Source: an uncultured Oscillibacter sp. (GTDB lineage Bacteria > Bacillota > Clostridia > Oscillospirales > Oscillospiraceae). Taken from it: DNA of 64,000 nt. Below, in pieces: positions 40,283-48,416 of the stretch; the first letter of the stretch is position 1; every line of letters starts with the position of its first letter. The DNA lies in NCBI GenBank assembly GCA_910583695.1, contig CAJTZL010000007.1, positions 10,820 to 74,819 on the forward strand, read 5' to 3'. A program made the position numbers and the translations under genes. The notes under the pieces were generated by a model. That model had not been told where the DNA came from. It ran no database searches and saw nothing but the letters and a program-made list of their open reading frames with translations.

Positions 40283-40342
40283 GCGGAGCTTGACAGGTGT
40301 TGTAATATAAATATTGATTCACAATTTAGGAGGCGCGTCGAT

Positions 40343-41395
40343 ATGGAACGTAAGGACCAGGGAATGCCTTTTCTCCTGCAATATGAAAATGTCGCCTGGT
40401 ATGAAAACGGCAAAGTCCGCATTCTGGACCGCCGGGTTTACCCCACCCAAGTCCGCTTTGAGGTCTGTGAGACCTATCAGCAGGTGGTCCAGGCCATCGC
40501 CGACATGGTGACTCAGAGCGCCGGACCCTACACCGCCGTGGGCATGGGCATGGCCCTGGCGGCATATCAGGTCCGGGACAAGGGCAAGGCAGAACAGGCG
40601 GCCTTCCTCCGGCAGGCGGCCTTCGACCTGGCACATGCCCGGCCCACCACCGCCAACCGCTACGGCCAGATTACAAACCGCTGCGCCGACGTAGCCGAAG
40701 CGGCTCTGGAAGCCGGGAAGGACCCCATCGCCGCCATCGTGGACTCCACCCTGGAGTCTCTGGGGCGGCGCTACGGCACCATGCAGACCGTGGGCGATCT
40801 TCTGGCGGATCAGATTCCCCAGGGCGGAACCATCCTGACCCAGTGCTTCGGAGAAACCATCATCGGGACTGTTATCCAGGCCGCCGCCCGGAAGAACAAA
40901 CAGTTCCGCGTCTTCTGCGCGGAGACCCGGCCCTTCCTCCAGGGCGCCCGGCTCACAGCCAGCTGCTTTGCCCAAATGGGCTTCGATACCACGGTCATCA
41001 CGGATAATATGGTGGCCTACGCCATGGAGCGGGAGCACATCGACGTATTCACCTCCGCCGCCGACACCATCGCCCGGGACGGCCACATTGCCAACAAGAT
41101 CGGAACCTTCCAGATCGCCATTCTGGCGAAGTACTTTGCCGTGCCCTACTATGTCACCGGCATCCCCGATGAGGACAAGCGGTCCGTAAAGGACATCGTC
41201 ATTGAGCAGCGGGATCCCGGCCCGGTCCATACCGCCGGAGGCGTCCGCCATACCGTCCCGGAGGCCAAGGCCATCTACCCCTCCTTCGACGTGGTGCCGC
41301 CGCACCTGATTTCCGGCGTTGTGACGGACAAAGGCATCTACGTCCCCTATCTCCTGGACCGCTACTTCGACACCGAAGTGAAAACATTCTATTGA
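40343..41395 (+). CDS. mtnA: Methylthioribose-1-phosphate isomerase-like (eIF2B family)
   Basis: Aldose-to-ketose isomerase for 5-methylthio- or 5-deoxyribose 1-phosphate. The eIF2B/MtnA fold markers are present: ARPTTANRYGQ near 99, catalytic Cys168 in TILTQCFGETIIG, AETRPFLQGARLTA, ITDNMVAYAM, catalytic Asp241 in TSAADTIARDG, and NKIGTFQIAILAKYF. The match to MtnA is divergent (classical forms read THCNAG and GADRI), so the natural substrate may be a related pentose 1-phosphate. GGAGG lies nine bases before ATG. It follows mtnK by 60 bp. Confidence 0.85.
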   Translation: MERKDQGMPFLLQYENVAWYENGKVRILDRRVYPTQVRFEVCETYQQVVQAIADMVTQSAGPYTAVGMGMALAAYQVRDKGKAEQAAFLRQAAFDLAHARPTTANRYGQITNRCADVAEAALEAGKDPIAAIVDSTLESLGRRYGTMQTVGDLLADQIPQGGTILTQCFGETIIGTVIQAAARKNKQFRVFCAETRPFLQGARLTASCFAQMGFDTTVITDNMVAYAMEREHIDVFTSAADTIARDGHIANKIGTFQIAILAKYFAVPYYVTGIPDEDKRSVKDIVIEQRDPGPVHTAGGVRHTVPEAKAIYPSFDVVPPHLISGVVTDKGIYVPYLLDRYFDTEVKTFY

Positions 41396-41412
41396 TGAGA
41401 GGAGCCTGTACG

Positions 41413-42399
41413 ATGAAGATTTATGTCCGCGCTCCCTATGAGGCGCGCTGCCTGGAGGAGCTGAAGACCCTTTTCGAAGAGGTGGTCTATGAGCCCTGGA
41501 CCATCACCGGCCAGCGGTTCTATGAGGATGAAATGCTGGACAACCTCCTGCGGGTCCAGCCCGACGCCCTCATCACCGAACTGGACCGGGTGACGAAGAA
41601 GGTCCTGGACGGCTATGGGAAGCTGAAATTCATCGGCGACTGCCGGGGCGAGCCCGCCAACCTCCAGGTGGATGCCTGCACCGCCGCCAGGGTCCCCATC
41701 CTGTGCACGCCGGGGCGGAATACCCAGGCCGTGGCGGAGATGGTGGTGGGGCTCATCCTTGCCGCTTACCGGAACCTCCTGCCTTCCATCCAGTGGGTAA
41801 AGGACGGCGGCTGGATTCCCGGCACTACGCCCTACTACCTCTGGATGGGCCATGAGCTTCAGGGGAAGAAGGTGGGCTTTGTGGGCTTCGGCGCCATCAG
41901 CCACGCCGTGGCCAGACTGCTGGACGGGTTTGCCTGTGAGATCTCCTTCTACGATCCCTTTATCGACGGCGACCAGGGTCACTATCACAAGGCCAGCCTG
42001 GAGGCCATCTTTGCCGAGAGCGACATCGTCACCCTCCACCTGCCGGTGCTGGACTCCACCCGGGGTATGATTACCGAGGACCTGCTTCGCTCTATGAAGC
42101 CCGACGCCCTCTTCGTCAACGCCGCCCGGTCCGCCATTGTGGACTATGACGCCCTGATCCGGGTGCTGAACGACAAGGCCATCGGCGGAGCCATCATCGA
42201 CGTGCTGGATACTGAGCCCCCCACGGAGAAGGACCTGGCTCTTGGCAAATGTCCCAACGTGCTGCTGACCCCCCATATCTGCGGCTCTACTTACGAGGTC
42301 ACGGACCACCAGTCCCGCATCTTGAACGAGCGGATCAAAGTCTGGCTCTCCGGCCAGGGACTGGAGAAGGTGGTTTACAACCGGGATGTGCTGAAATGA
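41413..42399 (+). CDS. D-isomer-specific 2-hydroxyacid dehydrogenase
   Basis: NAD-dependent dehydrogenase of 328 residues interconverting a 2-oxo and D-2-hydroxy acid. NAD-binding GFGAISHAVARLL is near residue 158, with the catalytic Arg in FVNAARSAIVDYD, Glu in VLDTEPPTE and His in LLTPHICGSTYE. ATG 41413 follows GAGAGGAG; the frame upstream overlaps the previous gene. In this operon it might oxidise or reduce a C2-C3 acid derived from the aldehyde released by the aldolase, though that link is inference. The next gene overlaps its stop. Confidence 0.9.
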   Translation: MKIYVRAPYEARCLEELKTLFEEVVYEPWTITGQRFYEDEMLDNLLRVQPDALITELDRVTKKVLDGYGKLKFIGDCRGEPANLQVDACTAARVPILCTPGRNTQAVAEMVVGLILAAYRNLLPSIQWVKDGGWIPGTTPYYLWMGHELQGKKVGFVGFGAISHAVARLLDGFACEISFYDPFIDGDQGHYHKASLEAIFAESDIVTLHLPVLDSTRGMITEDLLRSMKPDALFVNAARSAIVDYDALIRVLNDKAIGGAIIDVLDTEPPTEKDLALGKCPNVLLTPHICGSTYEVTDHQSRILNERIKVWLSGQGLEKVVYNRDVLK

Positions 42400-43832
42400 G
42401 GCACTATCTTCTGGTAGACCTGGGCACCGGCAACACCCGGGTCGCCCTGGTTAACTCCGCAGGGGCTATCCTGGACCTCCGGACTTACCTCAACCGCTAT
42501 TACCGGGACGGCCTTTATGAGGACGCCCAATACTTCCTCCCCGTCGAGTGGAGGGAGAACATCCTCCAGGGCTGCCGGGAGCTGTGCGCCGCCCATCCGG
42601 ACATCCGGGTGGACGCCCTGTCCTCCGCCGGGACCCGGCAGAGCTTCGTCCTGCTGGACCGGGAGGGAAAGGACTTCTACGGCCTGCCGAACATCGACAA
42701 CCGGGGTCGGGCCTTTATGGACGAAGTGCCGGACCACAAAGAAATCTACCGCCTTTCCGGCAAATGGGCCACGGAGGACTTCGGCGCGGCGAAGCTGCTG
42801 GGCCTTCGGAAGAAGCGGCCGGAGCTTTACGGCCGGATCTGGAAATTCACCAGCATCAGCGAGTGGATCGCCTGGATTTTCACCGGGCGGACCGTGATGG
42901 AGTACTCCCAGGCCAGCGAGACCCAGCTTTACGACATCGGCAGCCGAACCTGGTCTCCGGAACTGTGCGCCGCTTATGGGGTGGAGCTGGAGCTTCTGCC
43001 GGAGCTCCAGGCCGCCGGGACGGCGACGGGGCCCATTCTGCCGGAGTACCGGGAGGCATTCCATCTGGCTTCGGACGCAGTTTTCCTCCTGGGCGGCGCA
43101 GATACTCAGACCGCCCTGCGCCAAACCGCGCTGGAGGGCGGCGGAATTGCCGTTGTCTCCGGTACTACCTCTCCCGTCATTTCCAAGCTGGATCGGCCCC
43201 TCTACGACCCGGAACAGCGGTTTTGGCTGGACGCAGACCTGGGCGGAGAACGGTTCCTGGCGGAGACGAACCCCGGCGTCACCGGGCTGAACTATCAGCG
43301 GATGCACCAGCAGCTCTGCCCGGATATCCCCTATGAGCGGCTGGAGGAGCTGTATCTGGAAAAGGATGCGTTCGCCTGTACGGCGTCCTTCTCCTCCCTG
43401 CTGTTCCATGAGCGCCGGTCCCTTCGCAGCGGGGGTTTCTTCACCAGATCACCCGCCGCCGTGGAGCTGGACCGGGTGGATATGCTCTGGGCCGTGCTGG
43501 CGGATATCGCCTGTTCCATTCAGGAACAGCTGTCCAGCCTTGTCCAGCTCACCGGGAATGAGGGCGGCGTGCTGCTGGGCTGCGGCGGCGGGTTCCAATC
43601 CCCCGCCCTATGCCAAATGCTGGCGGACCTGTCTGGCCGGGAGCTGCGGCTGCGGGATGGGTTCCGACAGGCCAGTGTCTGGGGACTCTCTGCTGTGTGC
43701 AGTGGGTATTTCGGCCTGTCCAACCATTCAGGCACAGATGTGCTCCGCTCTTTCCCGCCCAGGGCGGGACAGTTGATCCATGCCTATTATCCGGTCTGGC
43801 GCGCAAACCGGGACCGGGTCAATCCGGGCTGA
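42396..43832 (+). CDS. FGGY-family carbohydrate kinase
   Basis: Sugar kinase of 478 residues with the FGGY ATPase fold: phosphate-binding DLGTGNTRVALVN at the N-terminus, INRDGRGRAF-like region seen as PNIDNRGRAFMDE, and the second-domain motif LLGGADTQTALRQTALEGGG. Members phosphorylate xylulose, fuculose, rhamnulose or AI-2; the substrate here is unclear. ATG 42396 overlaps the dehydrogenase stop codon (ATGA). Its presence beside MtnK, which is also a kinase, means the operon can feed two different substrates to the shared aldolase. Confidence 0.87.
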   Translation: MRHYLLVDLGTGNTRVALVNSAGAILDLRTYLNRYYRDGLYEDAQYFLPVEWRENILQGCRELCAAHPDIRVDALSSAGTRQSFVLLDREGKDFYGLPNIDNRGRAFMDEVPDHKEIYRLSGKWATEDFGAAKLLGLRKKRPELYGRIWKFTSISEWIAWIFTGRTVMEYSQASETQLYDIGSRTWSPELCAAYGVELELLPELQAAGTATGPILPEYREAFHLASDAVFLLGGADTQTALRQTALEGGGIAVVSGTTSPVISKLDRPLYDPEQRFWLDADLGGERFLAETNPGVTGLNYQRMHQQLCPDIPYERLEELYLEKDAFACTASFSSLLFHERRSLRSGGFFTRSPAAVELDRVDMLWAVLADIACSIQEQLSSLVQLTGNEGGVLLGCGGGFQSPALCQMLADLSGRELRLRDGFRQASVWGLSAVCSGYFGLSNHSGTDVLRSFPPRAGQLIHAYYPVWRANRDRVNPG

Positions 43833-43911
43833 TTTCACGCGCTCCCAAAGCTCTTTGCGCTTTGTAAAGATAACGTCACACGAATTACATCACAATAAGG
43901 AGAGTACGAAT

Positions 43912-44577
43912 ATGTTAATGCAGGAAGAACGGGAACTCGTTGTTGAGTACGGAAAGAAAATGAGCGCCGACCGCCTCAGTACCGGAACCAGCGGGAACAT
44001 CAGCATTTACAACCCCGAAAAGGGCCTGATGGCCATCAGCCCCTCCGGCATCGACTACTTCAAGACCCTGCCGGAAGACGTGGTCATTACCGATCTGGAT
44101 GCCAACATCGTGGACGGTGCCCGGAAACCCTCCAGCGAGTGGGCCCTCCACACCCTCTTCTACAAAAATAAGCCCGACGCGCGATCTGTGGTCCACACCC
44201 ACTCCATGTACTGCACTACGTTCGCCGTGCTGGGCCAGCCCGTCCAGGCCGTGCACTATGTCATCGGCGACGCCAACACCGCCGCGGTCCCCTGCACGCC
44301 CTATTATCCCTTTGGCTCCATCGAGCTGGCGGAGGCCGCCGTCAGAACTGCCGGAGACAGCAACGCCGTCATTCTGGGCAACCACGGTTTGGTAGTCTGC
44401 GGGAAGGACATCGCCGGAGCCTACGGCTTGGCAAAGAATATGGAATACATTGCTGAGCTCCAGTACCGCGCCATGTGCATCGGCAAACCCAACGTCCTCA
44501 GCGACGAGGCTATGGCCGACGTGATGGAGCGATTCAAGTCTTACGGCCAGCCCGGAAGTAAGAAGACCGGTTATTAA
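43912..44577 (+). CDS. Class II aldolase/adducin-family aldolase
   Basis: Zinc-dependent aldolase of the FucA/RhaD/AraD family, 221 residues. Substrate loop GTSGNISIYN and SPSGIDY, catalytic Glu76 (SSEWALH), metal ligands His95 and His97 (VVHTHSMYCTTF) and His158 (LGNHGLVVCGKD) are all present. After MtnK and MtnA it would cleave the ketose 1-phosphate to dihydroxyacetone phosphate plus an aldehyde, the reaction of the DHAP shunt. ATG 43912 follows AAGGAGA. A strong terminator follows. Confidence 0.92.
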   Translation: MLMQEERELVVEYGKKMSADRLSTGTSGNISIYNPEKGLMAISPSGIDYFKTLPEDVVITDLDANIVDGARKPSSEWALHTLFYKNKPDARSVVHTHSMYCTTFAVLGQPVQAVHYVIGDANTAAVPCTPYYPFGSIELAEAAVRTAGDSNAVILGNHGLVVCGKDIAGAYGLAKNMEYIAELQYRAMCIGKPNVLSDEAMADVMERFKSYGQPGSKKTGY

Positions 44578-44588
44578 GCCGCATCTCT

Positions 44589-44620
44589 GCGGGGCCCTGT
44601 TGGGCCCCGCTTCTTATTTT
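44589..44620 (+). terminator. Terminator of the mtnK-aldolase operon
   Basis: GCGGGGCCC (44589-44597) and GGGCCCCGC (44602-44610), loop TGTT, followed by TTCTTATTTT. Confidence 0.92.
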
Positions 44621-44721
44621 ACGCTACCAGCTGTAAACAGAGAACACAATGGGCAGGCTGTACAGGGACTCTAATTTTTTTGGACTCTATAGAGGCATGA
44701 TGAACGGCAGCTGCATTACTA

Positions 44722-44882
44722 TTAGAGCAGTTCCTGGAAATAATGAGAAAAAGAGGCGAGGACAGAGGTCGCAGAGCAATGCAAAGGACGCAGACGGGCA
44801 TCAGCCCGCCTGCGTCCTCCGCCTTGCCCTGCCCTCCCAGCACTCGCTTCCTTTTTCTCATTATTTCTGGGAACTGCTCTAA
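44722..44882. mobile_element. 161-bp MITE-like element, copy 1
   Basis: The element begins TTAGAGCAGTTCC and ends GGAACTGCTCTAA; its 29-bp terminal inverted repeats differ at only two positions. The interior is GC-rich with its own inverted segment (GACGCAGACGGGC / GCCCGCCTGCGTC). It encodes no transposase. A second, diverged copy of exactly the same length lies at 53912-54072. It occupies the gap between the aldolase terminator and the dipeptidase gene and explains the small spurious frames there. Confidence 0.8.
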
Positions 44883-44909
44883 GGGGAAGGTAAGCTGGGC
44901 ACCCTGCGC

Positions 44910-46325
44910 CTACAGCATCTGGTCCAGCTGAATCAGGGCCATGCAGTAAATTTTCACCGCATTGACCATATCTTGAATGCGCACACATTCGTCTGGCTGG
45001 TGTCCGTCTCCACGGTCCTTGCCGAAGGGGCTGGGGCCTTTAATCCCCGCTCCGTAACCCACCGCGTTGGGCAACTTGCGGGCATAAGTGCCTCCACCCA
45101 TCACATAGGATTTCTCGTCCCTTCCCAGAATCCGGTTGGACAGGTCCCGGAGCACCCGTACCACCGGATGGTCCGCGGGCAGATAGGACGGGGGATCGTT
45201 CTCCAGGCGAAGCACCTCCATCCCCCCTTGCCCGCACCGGGCGGAAATTCCGCCGACGACGCGGTTGGTGTCAGCTGTAATGGGATAACGGATATTGACA
45301 TCCTGAGTCAGCAGACCGTTCTCCATGGCGATGACGCTGCCTACGTGGGTCAGCGGCCCGGAGAGCTGATCCTCATAGTCAATGCCCAGCCCCTGTCCGT
45401 AGAAATCCGCAAAGGCCTCCGCGATGAAGGCCAGGGGCTTGGCGGCGTCTCCGGTGACGAGATGGTTCCTGGAGAGAAAGGCTGCCAGTTTTTGGATGGC
45501 ATTCACCGTTCCGGCGGGAAAGGCCGCGTGGCCGGCGATCCCCTCGGCGGTCACGCCCACATGGTCGCCCTCGTAGAATACGGAGATACCCTGGACCCCG
45601 CTGTCGGTGGCCAGGGCGCTGACCTGGTTGTAGTCCGCGCCGGACAGCAGCGCGTAGGCAAAGCTGGGGACCATGTTGGTCACGGTCCCGCCGCTGATGT
45701 TCAGAAGATTCGTCTCCCGAACCCGCGCTGCCAGCTGTAATTTCATGATGCCCTTCTCCCCGTTGCACACCGGGAAGGTGCAGTCCGGAATCAAGGAAAA
45801 CTGAGGCGCCCGGTGGTGCTGGAGGTAATAGTCCAAGTCGCTCATGCCGTTTTCCTCATTGCAGCCAAAGAAAATCCGGACAGAGTGGTTCAGCTGGATA
45901 TCCAGATCCCGCAGGCATCGCAGGGCGTGGAGGGCCGACATAGCCGGTCCCTTGTTGTCGGATGCGCCTCGTCCGATGATGCAGCCCTGCCGGACCAGGG
46001 CCTTGTAGGGCTCAAAAATCCAGTTTTCGCCTTCGGGTACAATATCCACATGGGTGAACAGGCCGATTTCCTGGGGAGATGTTCCGGCCAGCCGGGCGGT
46101 GCCGCAGTGATACTGGTGGTTCTCAGCCTCCAGGCCATAGCGCCGGCTCAATGCCAGGGCCTGATCCAGGGCCTTGGCACAGCCTTCGCCGTAGGGGAAG
46201 TTTCCCGACGGGGCGCTGCTGACGCTTTTGATGTTCACCAGGGATATGATGTCGTCCACCATCTGCTGTCTGTTCTGCTCCAGCCACAGGTCCAGCCGGT
46301 GTTCCAGTTCCGTCGTTTTCATCAT
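44910..46325 (-). CDS. M20-family dipeptidase (PepV/Sapep-like)
   Basis: Zinc peptidase of 471 residues that cleaves dipeptides in the cytoplasm. The PepV pattern is present: first metal His in LFTHVDIVPEGE near residue 83, bridging Asp in IIGRGASDNKGPAM, catalytic/metal Glu pair in FGCNEENGMSD, and a C-terminal MGGGTYARKLPNAVGYG. It is the last gene of the SorC-controlled peptide transporter operon, so it likely digests the imported peptides. ATG 46325 is close behind AAGGAGA; the longer frame overlaps the ABC gene. Confidence 0.92.
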   Translation of the reverse strand: MMKTTELEHRLDLWLEQNRQQMVDDIISLVNIKSVSSAPSGNFPYGEGCAKALDQALALSRRYGLEAENHQYHCGTARLAGTSPQEIGLFTHVDIVPEGENWIFEPYKALVRQGCIIGRGASDNKGPAMSALHALRCLRDLDIQLNHSVRIFFGCNEENGMSDLDYYLQHHRAPQFSLIPDCTFPVCNGEKGIMKLQLAARVRETNLLNISGGTVTNMVPSFAYALLSGADYNQVSALATDSGVQGISVFYEGDHVGVTAEGIAGHAAFPAGTVNAIQKLAAFLSRNHLVTGDAAKPLAFIAEAFADFYGQGLGIDYEDQLSGPLTHVGSVIAMENGLLTQDVNIRYPITADTNRVVGGISARCGQGGMEVLRLENDPPSYLPADHPVVRVLRDLSNRILGRDEKSYVMGGGTYARKLPNAVGYGAGIKGPSPFGKDRGDGHQPDECVRIQDMVNAVKIYCMALIQLDQML

Positions 46326-46335
46326 TTCATTCTCC

Positions 46336-47322
46336 TTAGATGGCCGGATTTCCCAGAAAATGGCAGGCTGCAAAATGCCCGGGTTCCCACTCGGCCAGCG
46401 GGGGAGCCTCTTCCCTGCACCGCTGGGTGCAGCGGGGACACCGGGTATGGAAGGCGCACCCCGAGGGGGGATCGAAGGGGCTGGGTACCTCTCCCTGAAG
46501 AACTGCCTCCCGCGGCGGGAGGCCCACGTCCGGAATCGGGATGGTGGACATCAGCGCCTGCGTATAGGGGTGAAGAGGGTTACGGTAAATATCCCGCTTT
46601 CCTGCCAGCTCCACGATCCGGCCCAGGTACATCACTGCCACCCGGTCGCTGATATGTTTCACGACGCTCAGATCATGGGAGATGAACAAATAGGTGAGCC
46701 CCAGCTCCCTCTGGAGGTCCTGCATCAGGTTCAGCACCTGGGAGCGGACGGACACATCCAGGGCGGACACCGGTTCATCGCACACTACAAAGCCCGGGTC
46801 CAGGATCAGTGCCCGGGCAATGACAATCCGCTGCCGCTGCCCGCCGGAGAATTCGTGGGGGTATTTCCGCAGGTTTTCCCGGTCCAACCCCACCTTTTCC
46901 AGCAGGGCGGCTGCCTGTTCTGCCCGCTGCTTCGGCGTTCCGATTCCAAAGGCATCCAGAGGAGCCCGAATCAACTCCAGCACCGTCATCCGGGGATTCA
47001 GGGAGGCGTAAGGGTCCTGAAAAATGATCTGCATTTTCCGACGCATCTGGCGCATCTCTGCCTTATCCAAGGCCAGCAGGTCCCGGCCTTCATAGCGCAC
47101 TGCGCCGCCGGTGGGCTCGATCAGCCGCAGGATACAGCGCCCCAGGGTGGACTTCCCGCAGCCGGACTCTCCCACTAGGCCCAGGGTCTCTCCCTTCCGG
47201 ATGGACAGGCTTACCCCGTCCACAGCCTTCACGCTCCGCTCCGTCCGGCCAAAAAGGCTCCGGCTGGTGATAAACTCCTTGCGGAGGCCTTCGGCCTCCA
47301 GCAGAACGGCAGATTCATTCAT
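46336..47322 (-). CDS. dppF: Peptide ABC transporter ATP-binding protein (DppF/OppF)
   Basis: ATPase of 328 residues with Walker A GESGCGKSTLGR, signature FSGGQRQRIVIARAL and Walker B FVVCDEPVSALD. The C-terminal oligopeptide/dipeptide extension carries four cysteines (CAFHTRCPRCTQRCREEAP, ending FAACHF), which in this family can bind an iron-sulfur cluster. GTG/ATG choice: ATG 47322 overlaps the dppD stop by eight bases and follows GAGGGAGGG. Confidence 0.93.
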   Translation of the reverse strand: MNESAVLLEAEGLRKEFITSRSLFGRTERSVKAVDGVSLSIRKGETLGLVGESGCGKSTLGRCILRLIEPTGGAVRYEGRDLLALDKAEMRQMRRKMQIIFQDPYASLNPRMTVLELIRAPLDAFGIGTPKQRAEQAAALLEKVGLDRENLRKYPHEFSGGQRQRIVIARALILDPGFVVCDEPVSALDVSVRSQVLNLMQDLQRELGLTYLFISHDLSVVKHISDRVAVMYLGRIVELAGKRDIYRNPLHPYTQALMSTIPIPDVGLPPREAVLQGEVPSPFDPPSGCAFHTRCPRCTQRCREEAPPLAEWEPGHFAACHFLGNPAI

Positions 47323-48307
47323 GCGGTGTCCCTCCCTCGCCGGTTTCATAGTTCCAGCAGCGCACGGCAGTCTCTCCCGCCTGGAACAGGGGCGGAATCT
47401 CCCGGCGGCACCGCTCCCCTGCCTGAGGGCAGCGGTCGCAGAAACGGCAGCCCTGGGGCAGATGGTTCAACGTGGGTACCGCGCCTTGAATAGCGTGGAG
47501 CCTCTCCGCCTCCTGGTCCAGCCGGGGAATGGAGGCCAGCAGGCCCTGGGTGTAGGGATGGAGCGGTTTTTTGAAAATACTCCGGGTCCCGGCATACTCC
47601 ATCACCTGGCCGGCATACATGACCAGGATGTTGTCCGCCATCTCCGCTACCACGCCCATGTCGTGGGTGATGAGCAGAATCGCTGCGTTGGTGCGAGTCT
47701 TCAGGTCCTTCATCAGGCGGAGAATCTGGGCCTGGATGGTCACGTCCAGAGCTGTGGTGGGCTCGTCGGCGATAAGCAGGGCCGGGTCGCAGGAAAGGGC
47801 CATGGCAATCATCACCCTCTGGCGCATACCACCAGAAAGCTGGTGGGGGTATTCCTTCATGCGCTGCTGGGGCGAGGGAATCCCCACGTTGGCCAGCAGC
47901 TGGACGGCCTTTTGGAATGCGTCTGCCTTGCAAAGCCTCTCATGAGTGCAGATGGCCTCCACCATCTGCCGTCCGATGGTCAGTACCGGGTTCAGGGCCG
48001 TCATGGAATCCTGAAAGATCATGGCAATCTCCCGGCCCCGAATGCCGCACATTTCGGCAGGAGACTTGAGAAGCAGGTCCTCCCCTTTAAAGAGGATTTG
48101 ACCACCGGCAATTCTGCCGGTGTTTTTAGAAATCAGGCGGAGAATCGACATGGAGGTAACGCTCTTACCGCAGCCGCTCTCACCCACGATCCCCAAGGTC
48201 TCCCCCTGGCGGACCGAAAAGCTCACGCCGTCTACTGCTGTCACAACGCTTTCAGCTGTGTGGAACTGAGTCTTCAGGTCGATCACCTGCAACAGTGGTT
48301 CACTCAC
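47315..48307 (-). CDS. dppD: Peptide ABC transporter ATP-binding protein (DppD/OppD)
   Basis: ATPase of 330 residues with Walker A GESGCGKSVTSM, signature LSGGMRQRVMIAMAL and Walker B LLIADEPTTALD. The cysteine-bearing C-terminus (CRFCDRCPQAGERCRREIP) is typical of the Opp/Dpp ATPases. GTG 48307 is preferred because GGAGGG lies seven bases upstream; the ATG at 48328 lacks a site. Confidence 0.93.
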   Translation of the reverse strand: MSEPLLQVIDLKTQFHTAESVVTAVDGVSFSVRQGETLGIVGESGCGKSVTSMSILRLISKNTGRIAGGQILFKGEDLLLKSPAEMCGIRGREIAMIFQDSMTALNPVLTIGRQMVEAICTHERLCKADAFQKAVQLLANVGIPSPQQRMKEYPHQLSGGMRQRVMIAMALSCDPALLIADEPTTALDVTIQAQILRLMKDLKTRTNAAILLITHDMGVVAEMADNILVMYAGQVMEYAGTRSIFKKPLHPYTQGLLASIPRLDQEAERLHAIQGAVPTLNHLPQGCRFCDRCPQAGERCRREIPPLFQAGETAVRCWNYETGEGGTPHE

Positions 48308-48342
48308 ATGGATTCCCTCCATCCACATATCACGATATTCCG

Positions 48343-48376
48343 CCCCGCTTCCAGCTGTTTCCGGCTGGAAGCGGGG
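48343..48376 (-). terminator. Intraoperonic hairpin between dppA and dppD
   Basis: CCCCGCTTCCAGC (48343-48355) and GCTGGAAGCGGGG (48364-48376) form a perfect 13-bp stem without T-tract, downstream of the binding-protein gene. Probable message stabiliser or attenuator. Confidence 0.65.
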
Positions 48377-48416
48377 CCGCCGAGGAAACGGCGGAGACGC
48401 CGGTCAAAGGAGGCGT

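Noticed and set aside
40283..40342. Internal promoter TTGACA before the mtnA-like gene
   Set aside because: A -35-like TTGACA is present but no acceptable -10 occurs at 16-18 bp.
44619..44988. Small ORFs on both strands near 44.7 kb and 53.9 kb
   Set aside because: They are frames through the MITE-like elements, sharing the same translated stretch in both copies.
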